Assembly: GCA_001567255.1 (NCBI GenBank)
Contig: LNBW01000043.1
Location: 1 to 58,074, forward strand
Length of the DNA stretch: 58,074 nucleotides
Origin: Bacteroidetes bacterium OLB9
GTDB taxonomy: Bacteria; Bacteroidota; Bacteroidia; Chitinophagales; Saprospiraceae
Direction of reading: 5' to 3'
Shown here: positions 45,968-55,394 of the stretch, one piece after another
Layout of the letters: each line of letters opens with the position of its first letter
Position numbering within the stretch: position 1 is the stretch's first letter
Position numbers and translations under genes: made by a program
Notes under the pieces: model-generated
The model's database searches: none
Seen by the model: the letters and a program-made list of their open reading frames with translations, nothing else
What the model was told of the DNA's origin: nothing

Positions 45968-46148
45968 TTAACTCAAATTACGCATTAGAAATTGACTTCA
46001 TGAAAATGCTGCTACACATCTATTTCGGTACTTGTTTTTCTGTCCTCGACATATTGAAAATATGCTTGCGGAATAATAGCGCAGAACCTCATAGCTATTT
46101 TGTATCATTTCCATACGTAACTATATCTATTGAGTAATATGGGATTAA
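45968..46148. repeat. ~180-bp MITE-like repeat, copy 3 (inverted relative to copies 1 and 2)
   Basis: The termini are TTAACTCAAATTACGCATTA and, complemented on the right, TTAATCCCATATTACTCAAT. On the plus strand the shared frame reads MKMLLHIYFGTCFSVLDIL and ends at TAA. It is wedged between two terminators. Confidence 0.75.
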
Positions 46149-46189
46149 AAAAGCTAAAAGGCTACGCATCAACCTTCCAATTAGACAAT

Positions 46190-46222
46190 AAAAAACCCTC
46201 AATCATTAGATTGAAGGCTTTT
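46190..46222. terminator. Terminator, mainly for htpG
   Basis: CCCTCAATC and GATTGAAGG with one bulge, flanked by A6 on the left and T6 on the right. It lies 27 bases past the htpG stop. Confidence 0.75.
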
Positions 46223-46248
46223 TTGTAAATACGTATATGGGAATCCTT

Positions 46249-48118
46249 TTATTTGATAAACTCAAGACTTCTGGATACAAATGTAGAAAGCTCCTCACCA
46301 CTCAACATCCCTTGATTTAATAACGCAAGATCATGAAGATAGTTTGCAAAATCAGCCTTTTTATCCTCGTTGCGCATTTTGATTAGTTTGTCAGCAATCA
46401 AAGGGTGATTGGTATTGATGACCACATTGTAGGTGTCAGGAAACATATTCATATCCATGCCTTGCAATGCTTGCATTTCTTTCATACGCCTCATGAACTC
46501 AGGCCTTGTTATCATCACAGGCATATCATTAGGTGACAAGGCTTTCAACTCGATATGGCCAGAGCCAATGTTTTTAACGGCAGTAGTAAATATCTCCTTC
46601 ACTTTATCTTGTTCAGCCTGACTGAGTACAGATTCGCGTGTTTCTTCTTTTTGTACCAGATTATCCGGTGTGTCAGAATCCACTCTCACGAAAGTCACTT
46701 CGTTGCCTTTATATTCTATATGTTGCATAAAGTGATTATCTATGATGGTATCCATTTCCAGGACATCGTAGCCATAGTCTTGCGCTGCCTTGATATAAGC
46801 ATGCTGGGCTTTAAGATCATTGGCATAGAGATAGACAATCTTATTGTGTTTGTCGGTCTGATTTGCCTTTACTTTTTCCTTGTATTCGTCTAGTGTGAAA
46901 TATTCATTATTGATATTTTTCAACAGCACAAATGAAGTTGCTTTTTCATTAAATTTATCATCTGAAATCATACCATATTTGACGAAAGTCGAAATTTCCT
47001 TCCACTTGTTTTCATACTCTTTTCTGTCTTCCTTAAATAATGAGTGCAGTTTTTCAGCCACTTTTTTGGAAATATAAGAGTTGATTTTCTTAACATTAGC
47101 ATCCGACTGTAGATAGCTTCTGGATACATTTAAAGGAATATCTGGAGAGTCAATCACGCCATGGAGTAACATTAAAAATTCTGGTACTATTTCTTTTACA
47201 TCATCAGTAATAAATACCTGATTGCTATAAAGCTGGATTTTGTTTTTTTGTAGTTCAAAGCTATTGTTGAGCTTAGGGAAATAAAGAATACCGGTCAAAT
47301 TAAATGGATAATCAATATTAAGGTGAATCCAGAATAATGGTGCCTGACTGAATGGATATAATTCCTGATAAAAATTGCGATAATCATCATCAGTCAGATC
47401 AGAAGGCTTCTTCTTCCATATAGGATGTGGATTGTTAATAATATTGTCCACTTCGGTCTTGATCTCTTGCTTGTCGTCACCTTCTCCTTCCCATGTAGTC
47501 TCGGTTTTAGTACCGAATTTGATTTCTACCGGAAGAAACTTACAATATTTGTCGAGCAATGCACTGATTCGCCCTTCTTCTAAATATTCCGTATTTTCAT
47601 CATTGATGTGCAGGATGATTTCAGTACCTCGTGCTGTCTTATCGTTGGGCTCAATGGTGTAAGATGGATCACCATCACACTCCCACTTTACAGCAGGAGC
47701 ATCCTCTTTGTAAGACTTGGTGATGACTTCTACCTTGTTTGATACCATAAATGCAGAGTAGAATCCCAAACCAAAGTGCCCAATGATAGAAGCATCATCT
47801 TTGTATTTAGCTAAAAATTCTTCAGCAGAGGAAAAAGCGACCTGATTGAGGTATCGATTGACTTCGTCTTCTGACATTCCGATACCTTTGTCGATAATGT
47901 GTAGCGTCTTGTCCTCCTTATTGATTTTTACTTCAATAGTAGTGTCTCCCAGCTCACCCTTAATTTCTCCTTTTGATGACAATGTTTTTACTTTTGTGGT
48001 GGCATCAACTGCATTGGAGATTAACTCACGGAGAAAAATTTCATGGTCGGAGTATAAAAACTTTTTTGATAATCGGGAAAATGTTTTCCGCTTGTACAGA
48101 TATATTTCCTTTAGTCAT
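46249..48118 (-). CDS. htpG: Chaperone HtpG (Hsp90) with a one-base frameshift near the start
   Basis: The real start is the ATG at 48116-48118 (MTKGNISVQAENIFPIIKK). After codon 19 the frame is broken by one extra base in a run of six T on the plus strand (48062-48067). Removing it gives IIKKFLYSDHEIFLRELISN and continues without a break to the end, 622 residues in all. Hsp90 motifs follow: GIGMSEDEVNRYL, GHFGLGFYSAFMV and the ATP-lid and C-terminal dimerisation regions. It is an ATP-dependent chaperone. Only the short 5' part is affected, so a sequencing slip or a very recent mutation is likely. A frame starting at 47982 would lack the first part of the ATPase domain. No CIRCE element is seen upstream. 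Confidence 0.92.
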
Positions 48119-48271
48119 ATATAATTAATTTAATTTATTCTGGAGATGATGTTCAAAGCACATGCCATAAAGGTTTTTGCGCCAAATTGACAGTGTTTTG
48201 TGTATTTGTGGCATATTTTTCGGGTTAAAAGCTACGTGATTGTGCCGATATGATACAAAGACGATTTGAAT

Positions 48272-48805
48272 TTAATCAAACAAAATCATCTGATTTGTTG
48301 AAAAACGAGTTGGATTTTCGAGTTCTAACAAATATTTTTTGACATCTAGCCCCAAAGCGTAACCAGTCAAACTACCATCTGAGCCAATGACCCTATGACA
48401 AGGAATGATGATAGGAATAGGATTAGACCCATTGGCACGTGCTGCAGCCCGTATGCACTTGACATCACCTAGTCGAATAGCTAATGTTTTGTAGCTTATT
48501 GTATTGCCGTAAGGTATTTTGATCAGTTCGTGCCAGACCCTTAATGAGAAGTTAGTATAGCCATCTAGTTCTAAAGGAAGATTAAAATCGTGAAGGTCAC
48601 CGGTAAAATATCGGTCTAGTTGCTCAACCGCTTTGCGAGTAATGGCATTTGGGCGGTCAGTAAACGCCTTATCTTTCACGATTTTGAGCCATTTTATCCC
48701 TTTATTTCCTGCCCCTACCACCCATTTGCCCATAGGAGAATCCACCTCTTGAAAGTAATCCTCGTCAGACAGATCTTTTAATCTCAGCAATGCACTCGGC
48801 TTCAT
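48272..48805 (-). CDS. Methylated-DNA-protein-cysteine methyltransferase
   Basis: 177 residues from MKPSALLRLK. The start at 48805 is chosen because it follows the upstream stop by four bases; the longer frame to 48856 overlaps that gene. The active site IPCHRVIG has the acceptor Cys, and SYKTLAIRLG plus AAARANGSNP form the HTH and Asn hinge. It repairs O6-alkylguanine by irreversible self-alkylation. It is a stand-alone Ogt/MGMT rather than an Ada fusion. Confidence 0.93.
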   Translation of the reverse strand: MKPSALLRLKDLSDEDYFQEVDSPMGKWVVGAGNKGIKWLKIVKDKAFTDRPNAITRKAVEQLDRYFTGDLHDFNLPLELDGYTNFSLRVWHELIKIPYGNTISYKTLAIRLGDVKCIRAAARANGSNPIPIIIPCHRVIGSDGSLTGYALGLDVKKYLLELENPTRFSTNQMILFD

Positions 48806-48809
48806 TTCT

Positions 48810-49646
48810 TCAATTTGTAGTGCCGGAAAATGGAAATATACGCAGCCATTTCTCATAAAGATCTGGCCTTATTTCCCGATATTTAGCGGATTTTGTTAGG
48901 AAAAGTGAAATATGAATCGGAAGGAGTGATACCTCTTTTAATCCGATTTGATTCAGAATATTCTCTTTGTCCCAGCCTGAGATGCGCTCTATGTCCGACC
49001 AGGTGTCCATCACATCAGGGTAGATTATATCTTTGATAGCAAAAATAAAGGCTTCGGCATAAGCATGAAATCCAATATTGTAGTATTCATCGGGAGAGAG
49101 TATGGCATTAGTCAGTTGCTCTAATGATAAAATGATAACACCGTCTTCAGTGTTGACTTCTACGTTGTGCATGTAAGGATGATCCGGAGTCGGAAATGGG
49201 TGTTTGTAGGTATATATACGGTCAAACTCACCGATGAGATAATCCTTTTGCCACAACCCTATCAGCACACCATGTGCCGCAATGATGCCACAGATGTCAT
49301 AAGGCATTTCTTTGTGGTCCTTGCCTACACCTTGAAATAATCTGCCTTCTATATACAGCGTCAGTCTGTTTTCAAATCTTTTCTTGTCTTCATCATTCAG
49401 CGTAAGATAGGGTTGAAAATACTGCACCAACCAGGCCTTTAGTTTTGGGTCAATTTCCCGTGGATACTTTTCACGCCACCAATGATCAATAGGTCCTTGA
49501 AACGCATAGAACACCGCAGCTAGTACTACCGGAATGATGACAAATCCCTTATCATTGTACGGGTCATTGTAATTTGCCAAGAATATACCGCCTGCTATCA
49601 AGAGGAGTACAATTATGATGACTGTTGAAAGTGAATGCATCTTCAT
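48810..49646 (-). CDS. MtfA-like membrane-anchored protein with degenerate HExxH
   Basis: About 278 residues. Two hydrophobic segments at the N-terminus (STVIIIVLLLIAGGIFLANY, VIIPVVLAAVFYAFQG) are followed by a domain resembling the MtfA/M90 peptidase (RFENRLTLYIEGRLFQGVG, CGIIAAHGVLIGLWQKD, YKHPFP). At the place where MtfA has HEFAH the sequence is HAYAE (H and E kept in altered order), so zinc peptidase activity is doubtful. It lies four bases upstream of the alkyltransferase gene and is probably co-transcribed. The family assignment is moderate, and loss of activity is inference. Confidence 0.72.
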   Translation of the reverse strand: MKMHSLSTVIIIVLLLIAGGIFLANYNDPYNDKGFVIIPVVLAAVFYAFQGPIDHWWREKYPREIDPKLKAWLVQYFQPYLTLNDEDKKRFENRLTLYIEGRLFQGVGKDHKEMPYDICGIIAAHGVLIGLWQKDYLIGEFDRIYTYKHPFPTPDHPYMHNVEVNTEDGVIILSLEQLTNAILSPDEYYNIGFHAYAEAFIFAIKDIIYPDVMDTWSDIERISGWDKENILNQIGLKEVSLLPIHISLFLTKSAKYREIRPDLYEKWLRIFPFSGTTN

Positions 49647-49689
49647 ATCAGTATAAAGATGAAAATGAAGCAGTAAGTTCAAATTTTAT

Positions 49690-49729
49690 AAAAACAAAAG
49701 GGATAATTTTCTGTCGAAAACTATCCCTT
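49690..49729 (-). terminator. Terminator of tRNA-Phe
   Basis: AAGGGATAATTTTC (49698-49711) pairs with GAAAACTATCCCTT (49716-49729), with one mismatch or wobble. The minus strand then runs into a T-rich tract. Confidence 0.85.
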
Positions 49730-49732
49730 GGG

Positions 49733-49805
49733 TGGTACCTCCCAGACTTGAACTGGGGACACACGGATTTTCAGTCCGATGCTCTACCAACTGAGCTAAG
49801 GTACC
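49733..49805 (-). tRNA. tRNA-Phe (GAA)
   Basis: 73 nt on the minus strand: acceptor GGTACCT with AGGTACC and discriminator A, D-arm AGCTCAGTTGGTAGAGC, anticodon stem-loop CGGAC-TGAAAAT-CCG with GAA, and T-arm GTTCAAGTC. CCA is not encoded. Confidence 0.96.
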
Positions 49806-50099
49806 ATAGCTCTTTTGTCAAAAGCGACGCAAAAATAATGGGTTTTTTAACATTTCAAAAATTAAACTCTTGAATTTTTTGAAAAATATACAAATAGCCT
49901 TAATTGTCTATTCAAGCTATGATTGAAATTTATTATGAAAAACTGGTTGACGAGAATGCTATAGAGTATTTGATCCCAATGATGATCATTATTAAATTAT
50001 CATTAGAAACGGACAAATACCTAAAATAATAGTTTGTATATCCTGCTTTTCGGTAAAATGGTGTAATATTTGCATTGTAAAAATAAATTGTTACAATAC

Positions 50100-51785
50100 A
50101 TGATTCAAAATCAGCCGATACCGCGCAGCCAGGCGCAAATTTCAAGAGCAGCTATCCAAAGACTTTTTGTATCCATGAGACACTTGATCCTGAGAGGAGC
50201 TTATAAACCTCTTGGTGTATCAGGAGAATCCATGATACAAGCCATGTTGTCGCTGCAACCTGAAATATATGGCCTGATAGCTGATGAGGAAAAAGTTGAG
50301 CTAGATGGATTGCTTTATGTATTTCAGAGGTTACCGAAAGGCATCGAAGAGTGTAGATATATCAAGCTGATCTCACGTGAAGGTTACGAGCATTCTAATT
50401 TTGAGAAACATGTGCCTCCTAGTAGGCGACGCAACTGCTATCGTGTAGATGAGGAACAGTATTTTATTGAGATGACGCGAGGGGGAAGCGATATTTATGA
50501 CATTCTCACTCATCTTACTTTTATGTATATTGAGGCAGAAAAAATTCGCCGGAACAGTATGGATGTCAAAGGTAGAAAGAATCGTTCCTGGTTAATGCTT
50601 GAAAAACTGGTTGAAGATCTAGACAAAGGCCTTGAGATTGAGAAGGAAGTCGGTTTTACTTATTTAAACACAATCCTTGGGAGGACTTATGACCAGGTGG
50701 AAGCTGCTTACAAAAAGTTTGAGAAGGCTCAAGAAGTAAACGATTTATTTAAAATTACTTACTGGCTCGGCCGGTTGAGTATGGATGAGTACATCTCTCA
50801 AATTGACAGAGAAATTACATTCAGTCCTGCATTAAGAGAAAGTTTAGGACATCATATCTATGGTGAAAGGTGGGCTAATCACATTAAGCAAACGCTCTGG
50901 GAAAATAATATTTTTGATCGCCCCATTCATATCATTTCATCCAATCTACACAGTGTGATGAACTGTTTCTATGCTAAAGCAGCACTAGGCAAACATCTAA
51001 AATACGAATCACTGGAAGAGTATGCTGAGGCGCTGAGTGTCAGAGAAAATGGTGAACTAAGAGAAAAGGTTGTAGCTTATGCATTGAAAAATGGAATGAT
51101 AGAACTCTCCAATACCAAAGGTACAAATATAGGGGTACATATCTTTGACACTGAAAAGATAGATGCTAACAAACTCCCAAAGGAACTGAAAATAAAGCAA
51201 GTGGGCAAAATGCCGGTTATCATTGTTATGGATTATGCTTTTGGTGAGCAGGCGTATGAGACCATGGATGAATTGCTTAAACCCTTTGTCTTGGATGAAG
51301 AACGACACAGAATGAATGTAGTGTCTGTAAATATCATGGGTAAAGCAGGTATTTTACATGGTAACAAAGGTGACATCATGATTCCGACCGCACATGTGTT
51401 TGAAGGCACAGCAGATAATTACCCATTTGATAATGCTTTGAGTGTTGAAAATTTTGAGGGTTGCGGCCTTGGCGTTTATGCAGGTACGATGATAAGTGTA
51501 CTAGGTACATCGTTGCAAAACAAGGATATTCTTAACTATTTTGCTAAATCCTCATGGAAAGCAATTGGACTAGAAATGGAAGGTGCTCACTATCAGAAAG
51601 CGATTCAGGCAGCATCAAAAATCAGAAAAAATATCAATGAAGATGTGGTGTTGAGATACGCCTATTATGCATCTGATAATCCACTGGAAACAGGTGGTAC
51701 TCTAGCTTCTGGTAGTCTGGGCATGGACGGAGTGAAACCTACTTACCTCATCACATTAGAAATATTAAAAGGTTGTTTACAATAA
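50100..51785 (+). CDS. Nucleoside phosphorylase/AMP nucleosidase-like protein (DUF6909-like)
   Basis: 561 residues from MIQNQPIPRSQAQ (50100), with no signal peptide. The N-terminal ~290 residues are helical and unassigned. The C-terminal part resembles the purine nucleoside phosphorylase/AMP nucleosidase fold: VIIVMDYAFGEQAYE (strand and phosphate-loop area), GKAGILHGNKGDIMIPTAH, and the substrate-binding GLEMEGAHYQKAI with the E-M-E triad. I recall such proteins in Bacteroidota as an unnamed conserved family, but cannot confirm a DUF number. The role is probably nucleoside or nucleotide-derivative cleavage, substrate unknown. Confidence 0.7.
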   Translation: MIQNQPIPRSQAQISRAAIQRLFVSMRHLILRGAYKPLGVSGESMIQAMLSLQPEIYGLIADEEKVELDGLLYVFQRLPKGIEECRYIKLISREGYEHSNFEKHVPPSRRRNCYRVDEEQYFIEMTRGGSDIYDILTHLTFMYIEAEKIRRNSMDVKGRKNRSWLMLEKLVEDLDKGLEIEKEVGFTYLNTILGRTYDQVEAAYKKFEKAQEVNDLFKITYWLGRLSMDEYISQIDREITFSPALRESLGHHIYGERWANHIKQTLWENNIFDRPIHIISSNLHSVMNCFYAKAALGKHLKYESLEEYAEALSVRENGELREKVVAYALKNGMIELSNTKGTNIGVHIFDTEKIDANKLPKELKIKQVGKMPVIIVMDYAFGEQAYETMDELLKPFVLDEERHRMNVVSVNIMGKAGILHGNKGDIMIPTAHVFEGTADNYPFDNALSVENFEGCGLGVYAGTMISVLGTSLQNKDILNYFAKSSWKAIGLEMEGAHYQKAIQAASKIRKNINEDVVLRYAYYASDNPLETGGTLASGSLGMDGVKPTYLITLEILKGCLQ

Positions 51786-51822
51786 ATATTATCATTATAT
51801 TAAATAATCAAATCTTTAAATC

Positions 51823-52716
51823 ATGAAACTAAATGCACTTTTTTCTCTATTTATCATCACAATGGTGAGCTTTCAGTTACAAGCTCAAGATAAACCTATG
51901 ATGATCTCCGGAAGCATCACGTCTGACACTATCTTGGTTGATACCATGTCAGATGATATGAAGTCATGCTGTCAGGATAACAAAAATACTTTCAGGAAAA
52001 ATCTTATTTCTGTAAGTGGCCGTTATTACTTTGATGCATTGTCTAGCTCCAGAAAATTATTATCTAATAATGGATTTTCTATCAATCAGGCAGCTTATGA
52101 ATATCAGGTCAGATTGTACAATCTTCCGAAAGTATTCTTCTATGATCAGAGAGGATCACTCTCTAATGGTAAATACGCATCAGTAAAGGGTATCGGTGTA
52201 AAGGAAAACCTGAGATGGAACATTCTTCACAATACCATATTTACAGTAGCACCGTACCTCGAACTTGGAGCAGGATATTATCGAATGAGTACTTATAGCA
52301 ATATCACAAGTACCTCTGCATCAACGGCTTTAAATGGTCAGGTGCAAAGAAATTTTGTGGATAACATTGCCTTGACCGGCGATCTAGGATTAGATCTGGG
52401 AGTAGGTATCAATATTGAAAATACAAGATTGAATATCATATTTAGTGGTGGATATATCGCAAGTGTACCTTCAGAGTGGAAAATAGATGGTGCGTTGGCC
52501 TTTGGTGATAAGTTTGAGATGGGTAGTCCTTATGCCGGTGTAACCCTTAAGTTAGACTTGAATAAGGGTGGACATTGCGGTAGTGGTATGTGTGGTGGAG
52601 GCAAATGTGGTGGCATGATGAGCGAAGGAGGATCGTGCTGCAAAGATAAAATGGATGCATCATGTTGCAGTGGCAAATCAAAGCAATGCGGATTTGGCCT
52701 AGGATGCTGTAAATAA
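51823..52716 (+). CDS. Outer-membrane beta-barrel protein with Cys/Gly-rich C-terminal tail
   Basis: 297 residues. Signal peptide MKLNALFSLFIITMVSFQLQAQ, a short region with SCCQDN, then ~200 residues of alternating beta-strands (SVSGRYYFDALSS, YLELGAGYYRMST, NIIFSGGYIASVP) as in small outer-membrane barrels. The last ~45 residues hold ten Cys among Gly/Lys/Met (CGSGMCGGGKCGG, SCCKDK, SCCSGK, LGCCK), like a metal-binding or metallothionein-type tail. I do not recognise the family. A metal-related function such as copper or zinc handling is an inference from the tail. Confidence 0.75.
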   Translation: MKLNALFSLFIITMVSFQLQAQDKPMMISGSITSDTILVDTMSDDMKSCCQDNKNTFRKNLISVSGRYYFDALSSSRKLLSNNGFSINQAAYEYQVRLYNLPKVFFYDQRGSLSNGKYASVKGIGVKENLRWNILHNTIFTVAPYLELGAGYYRMSTYSNITSTSASTALNGQVQRNFVDNIALTGDLGLDLGVGINIENTRLNIIFSGGYIASVPSEWKIDGALAFGDKFEMGSPYAGVTLKLDLNKGGHCGSGMCGGGKCGGMMSEGGSCCKDKMDASCCSGKSKQCGFGLGCCK

Positions 52717-52755
52717 ATAGAGGCTCTTTGGCTAGTTATTGCCACTATGCTATAA

Positions 52756-52793
52756 AAAATGCCGGTACTTACTCTGAAGACCGGCATTTTTTA
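52756..52793 (+). terminator. Terminator of the Cys-rich barrel gene
   Basis: AATGCCGGT and ACCGGCATT with loop, followed by T5. Between this and 53012 nothing else is recognised. Confidence 0.88.
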
Positions 52794-53011
52794 TGATATA
52801 AGGTCTGGATGTTTTATTGAGTTAAAGACAATACCTTTTTGTAAGTAATAGTATAAAATCATCTTACAATAAAGACATTTATCCATCGAGGAGATAGGTG
52901 TTGTAGAAAGATATGAAAAACTACACAAAAGATAAGCATCAAATCCATTATCGATTGCCAGAAGTAATTTCCAATAGCCGGTAGATTTTATTCGAATTAC
53001 AACTATTTCCA

Positions 53012-53047
53012 ATAAAAAAGCCGGACAACAATTGTTGATCCGGCTTT
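53012..53047 (-). terminator. Terminator of the PepSY-like gene
   Basis: AAAGCCGGA and TCCGGCTTT enclose the palindrome CAACAATTGTTG. The minus strand continues into T6. Confidence 0.88.
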
Positions 53048-53107
53048 CGATCTTAGACCGATCGACATTATTAACCTAGCTCTTTATTGTTATGAAAAAT
53101 TTTCAGG

Positions 53108-53554
53108 TTAATCTTGCTTTTTATTGATAATATTACCTTGATCATCTACTTTAAGTTCCCACTTGACACTTGAAGATTTGACTTCCAATGTATAAAAAGT
53201 AGCTGTACCCATGATGATTTTATTAACATCCTTGATTTGATAATTAGGAAATTCAGCTAGTACCTTCTCTTTAACATTGGCAGGTAGGTCTTTCACCTTG
53301 ATTTCCTGTTTGTGCCTTAATACTTCTGATGTCGGAGCATAAAGTATTTCATGGTCTCTCTCTGGAAAACCTAGGTCAAAATCCACTTCGTAATTGACTC
53401 CTTTCTTTTCCCAAGAGATATCTTTTGCTTTAGGATAATCTTGCTGAAATTTATTGATTATCAGCGATGGAACATCTTTTGAAAGTATGTTCTGAGCTTT
53501 TGTATGAATTGTAAAAAGGACAATCATGCCTATGATTAAAAATACTCTTTCCAT
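53108..53554 (-). CDS. PepSY-like (DUF2874-type) periplasmic protein
   Basis: 148 residues with a signal peptide (MERVFLIIGMIVLFTIHTKA). The body has two PepSY-like units: IINKFQQDYPKAKDISWEK then VDFDLGFPERDHEILY, and VKEKVLAEFPNYQIKDVNKI then LEVKSSSVKWELKVDDQGN. Proteins of this type are small secreted inhibitor-like or regulator-like proteins of unknown target in Bacteroidota. The start at 53554 is preferred; 53566 is also possible. A -7 box precedes it and a terminator follows, so it is monocistronic. Confidence 0.82.
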   Translation of the reverse strand: MERVFLIIGMIVLFTIHTKAQNILSKDVPSLIINKFQQDYPKAKDISWEKKGVNYEVDFDLGFPERDHEILYAPTSEVLRHKQEIKVKDLPANVKEKVLAEFPNYQIKDVNKIIMGTATFYTLEVKSSSVKWELKVDDQGNIINKKQD

Positions 53555-53588
53555 TTTGATAAACATTATTTAAAATTAAAATATAATA

Positions 53589-53596
53589 CAAAGATA
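53589..53596 (-). promoter_or_regulatory. -7 box (TATCTTTG) of the PepSY-like gene
   Basis: Matches TAnnTTTG on the minus strand 35 bases before the preferred start. Confidence 0.5.
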
Positions 53597-53642
53597 TAGG
53601 CCAATTCTGTAATCAATTAGGAACTTACAAAAGTCAGCTATT

Positions 53643-54605
53643 TTAGGAATGTTTTTGTTCTTCTATTGCTGTTTCTCCAGGTTTGTATATAGAAAACAAA
53701 ATGCCCAATGCCAGCGAGACAACTATAAAGCCAAGAGAAGCCCACTCTGGAAAATGAACATAAGAGGACAACAACATTTTGATACCCACAAAAGCTAAAA
53801 TGGCTACTAAGCTATAATTGATATAACGAAACTTATCTAGCATGCCGGAAATCAGAAAAAACATAGAACGCAATCCCATTATCGCCAGGATATTAGAGCT
53901 AAATACAAGGAAAGTGTCAGTGGTCACAGCCAGAATTGCAGGAATACTATCTATTGCAAACATGACATCTGTCAGTTCGACAATAATCAGTGTTACAAAC
54001 AAAGGAGTGGCCAATCTAGTACCACCTCTTTCAATAAAGAATTTATCACCTTCCATCTCATAGGTTACGGGAAAAATTTTCTTGATCCAAATAAGCATTT
54101 TAGATTGAGTAGGGTCAAAATCCTCTGATTTGTGATTAAGCATTTTAATTGCCGTATAAATCAAAAACACACCGAATACATAAATAATCCAGCTAAATTT
54201 ATTGATCAGTGCAACACCAAAAATAATCATCACTGCTCTAAAAATAATGGCACCTAGGACACCGTAGAATAGTATCTCGTGTCTATATTTAGGAGGAATG
54301 GCAAAAGAAGAAAAGATGATAGCGATGACAAAAATGTTATCTACGCTGAGTGAAAGCTCAATGAGGTAACCGGTTATATACTTTATCACTGCGTGATCCG
54401 GGCTCAACCCGGTAGGGTTATCAATCCATCCATTCTTAAATGCAAAATATACTACAAATGAAAACAAAAAAGCCATACCCACCCAAATACTGGTCCATAT
54501 TGAAGCCTCTTTAGTGGTGATGACGTGCGGACTGCGGTTAAATACGCCTAGGTCTAGTGCCAGGGCACCTACAACGCAAACTATAAATGTGATCCAAAGA
54601 ATCAT
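53643..54605 (-). CDS. TerC/Alx-family integral membrane protein
   Basis: 320 residues with about nine hydrophobic segments. TerC hallmarks include GYLIELSLSVDNIFVIAIIF (the conserved E..S.DN), YGVLGAIIFRAVMI and IIVELTDVMFAIDSIPAILA (second E..D....D). This family exports Mn2+ or is linked to tellurite resistance and metal homeostasis. No yybP-ykoY-type riboswitch is evident upstream. dedA lies directly upstream on the same strand. Confidence 0.92.
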   Translation of the reverse strand: MILWITFIVCVVGALALDLGVFNRSPHVITTKEASIWTSIWVGMAFLFSFVVYFAFKNGWIDNPTGLSPDHAVIKYITGYLIELSLSVDNIFVIAIIFSSFAIPPKYRHEILFYGVLGAIIFRAVMIIFGVALINKFSWIIYVFGVFLIYTAIKMLNHKSEDFDPTQSKMLIWIKKIFPVTYEMEGDKFFIERGGTRLATPLFVTLIIVELTDVMFAIDSIPAILAVTTDTFLVFSSNILAIMGLRSMFFLISGMLDKFRYINYSLVAILAFVGIKMLLSSYVHFPEWASLGFIVVSLALGILFSIYKPGETAIEEQKHS

Positions 54606-54636
54606 GAACTAAAAGATTTAAATTAAATTTTTGATG

Positions 54637-55294
54637 TTAAATTGCCTTTTTTAATCGTAAACTAAAAGCATTAATGACCAGCGGTAATGTAGCCAGTATC
54701 AATATGGCTATCAATGTCCATTCTAGATTTTGGTTGACCCAAGGATGTTCGCCCAGAACAAAACCTAATGTTGTCAGACTAATGACCCATATGAGTGCTC
54801 CAAGTATATTGTAAAAACTAAATTTTTTTATAATCCATTTTGACCAGCCCTGCTATTATAGGTACAAATGTCCTTGCGATGGGAATGAAGCGCGCAATAC
54901 AAACAGCAATACCACCTTTGTGGTTATAAAAATTCCGAGCTATTGCCAGATGATTTCTTTTGAGTAGCCAATAGTCCTTTTGTTGCCTTTCAAGTATAGG
55001 TCCAAACTTGCTACCAAACCAGTACCCAAAAAAGTTGCCGGCAATAGTACCACAAATAAAAAGTACTTGCCAAAAGATTAAGTTTACAACATCGTTAGAA
55101 AATATATGGGTGCTATCTTCAGCTACTGCAATCACCATTCCGGATATAAAAAGCAGTACGTCACCCGGCAAAAAGAATCCAAAAAACAAACCTGTCTCTA
55201 AAAAGATGATCAAAAGGACCAAATACATGCCTCCATGGTGCATTATCCAGTCCGGATTAGTGATATGCTGAAAAAATTCAATTATTATTTCCAT
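54637..55294 (-). CDS. DedA-family membrane protein with a one-base frameshift
   Basis: The first 157 codons read well (FLETGLFFGFFLPGDVLLFI, GTIAGNFFGYWFGSKFGP, IARFIPIARTFVPIIAGLV) until VKMDYKK, then an early stop appears. The cause is one extra base in seven T on the plus strand (54823-54829). With six, the frame goes on as KKFSFYNILGALIWVISLTT and then LGFVLGEHPWVNQNLEWT, ending KKAI at 54637, 218 residues in all, the normal DedA length. DedA proteins are undecaprenyl-phosphate or lipid flippases/scramblases in the inner membrane. This is the second homopolymer frameshift in the window. Confidence 0.9.
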
Positions 55295-55394
55295 TGCTGG
55301 CCAAAAAAATAAAGCCGCAAAATAAAACTACAATTCTGTAAACATTCAGGAAACCACATGAGTCTCAAAAATCATTAACAATTAATAAACAAAA

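Noticed and set aside
46249..47982. htpG starting at the TTG at 47982
   Set aside because: It would remove about 45 N-terminal residues including the conserved EIFLRELISNAVDA ATPase helix, which is plainly encoded just upstream in the same frame.
48062..48067. Programmed -1 frameshifting at A6G in htpG
   Set aside because: A-AAA-AAG is a classic -1 slippery sequence, but restoring the Hsp90 frame needs +1 (or -2), so ordinary -1 slippage does not work. There is also no reason for Hsp90 to use recoding.
53643..54605. Manganese riboswitch upstream of the TerC gene
   Set aside because: The gene is preceded closely by dedA on the same strand. The 31-base gap is far too short, and no yybP-ykoY-like motif is seen.
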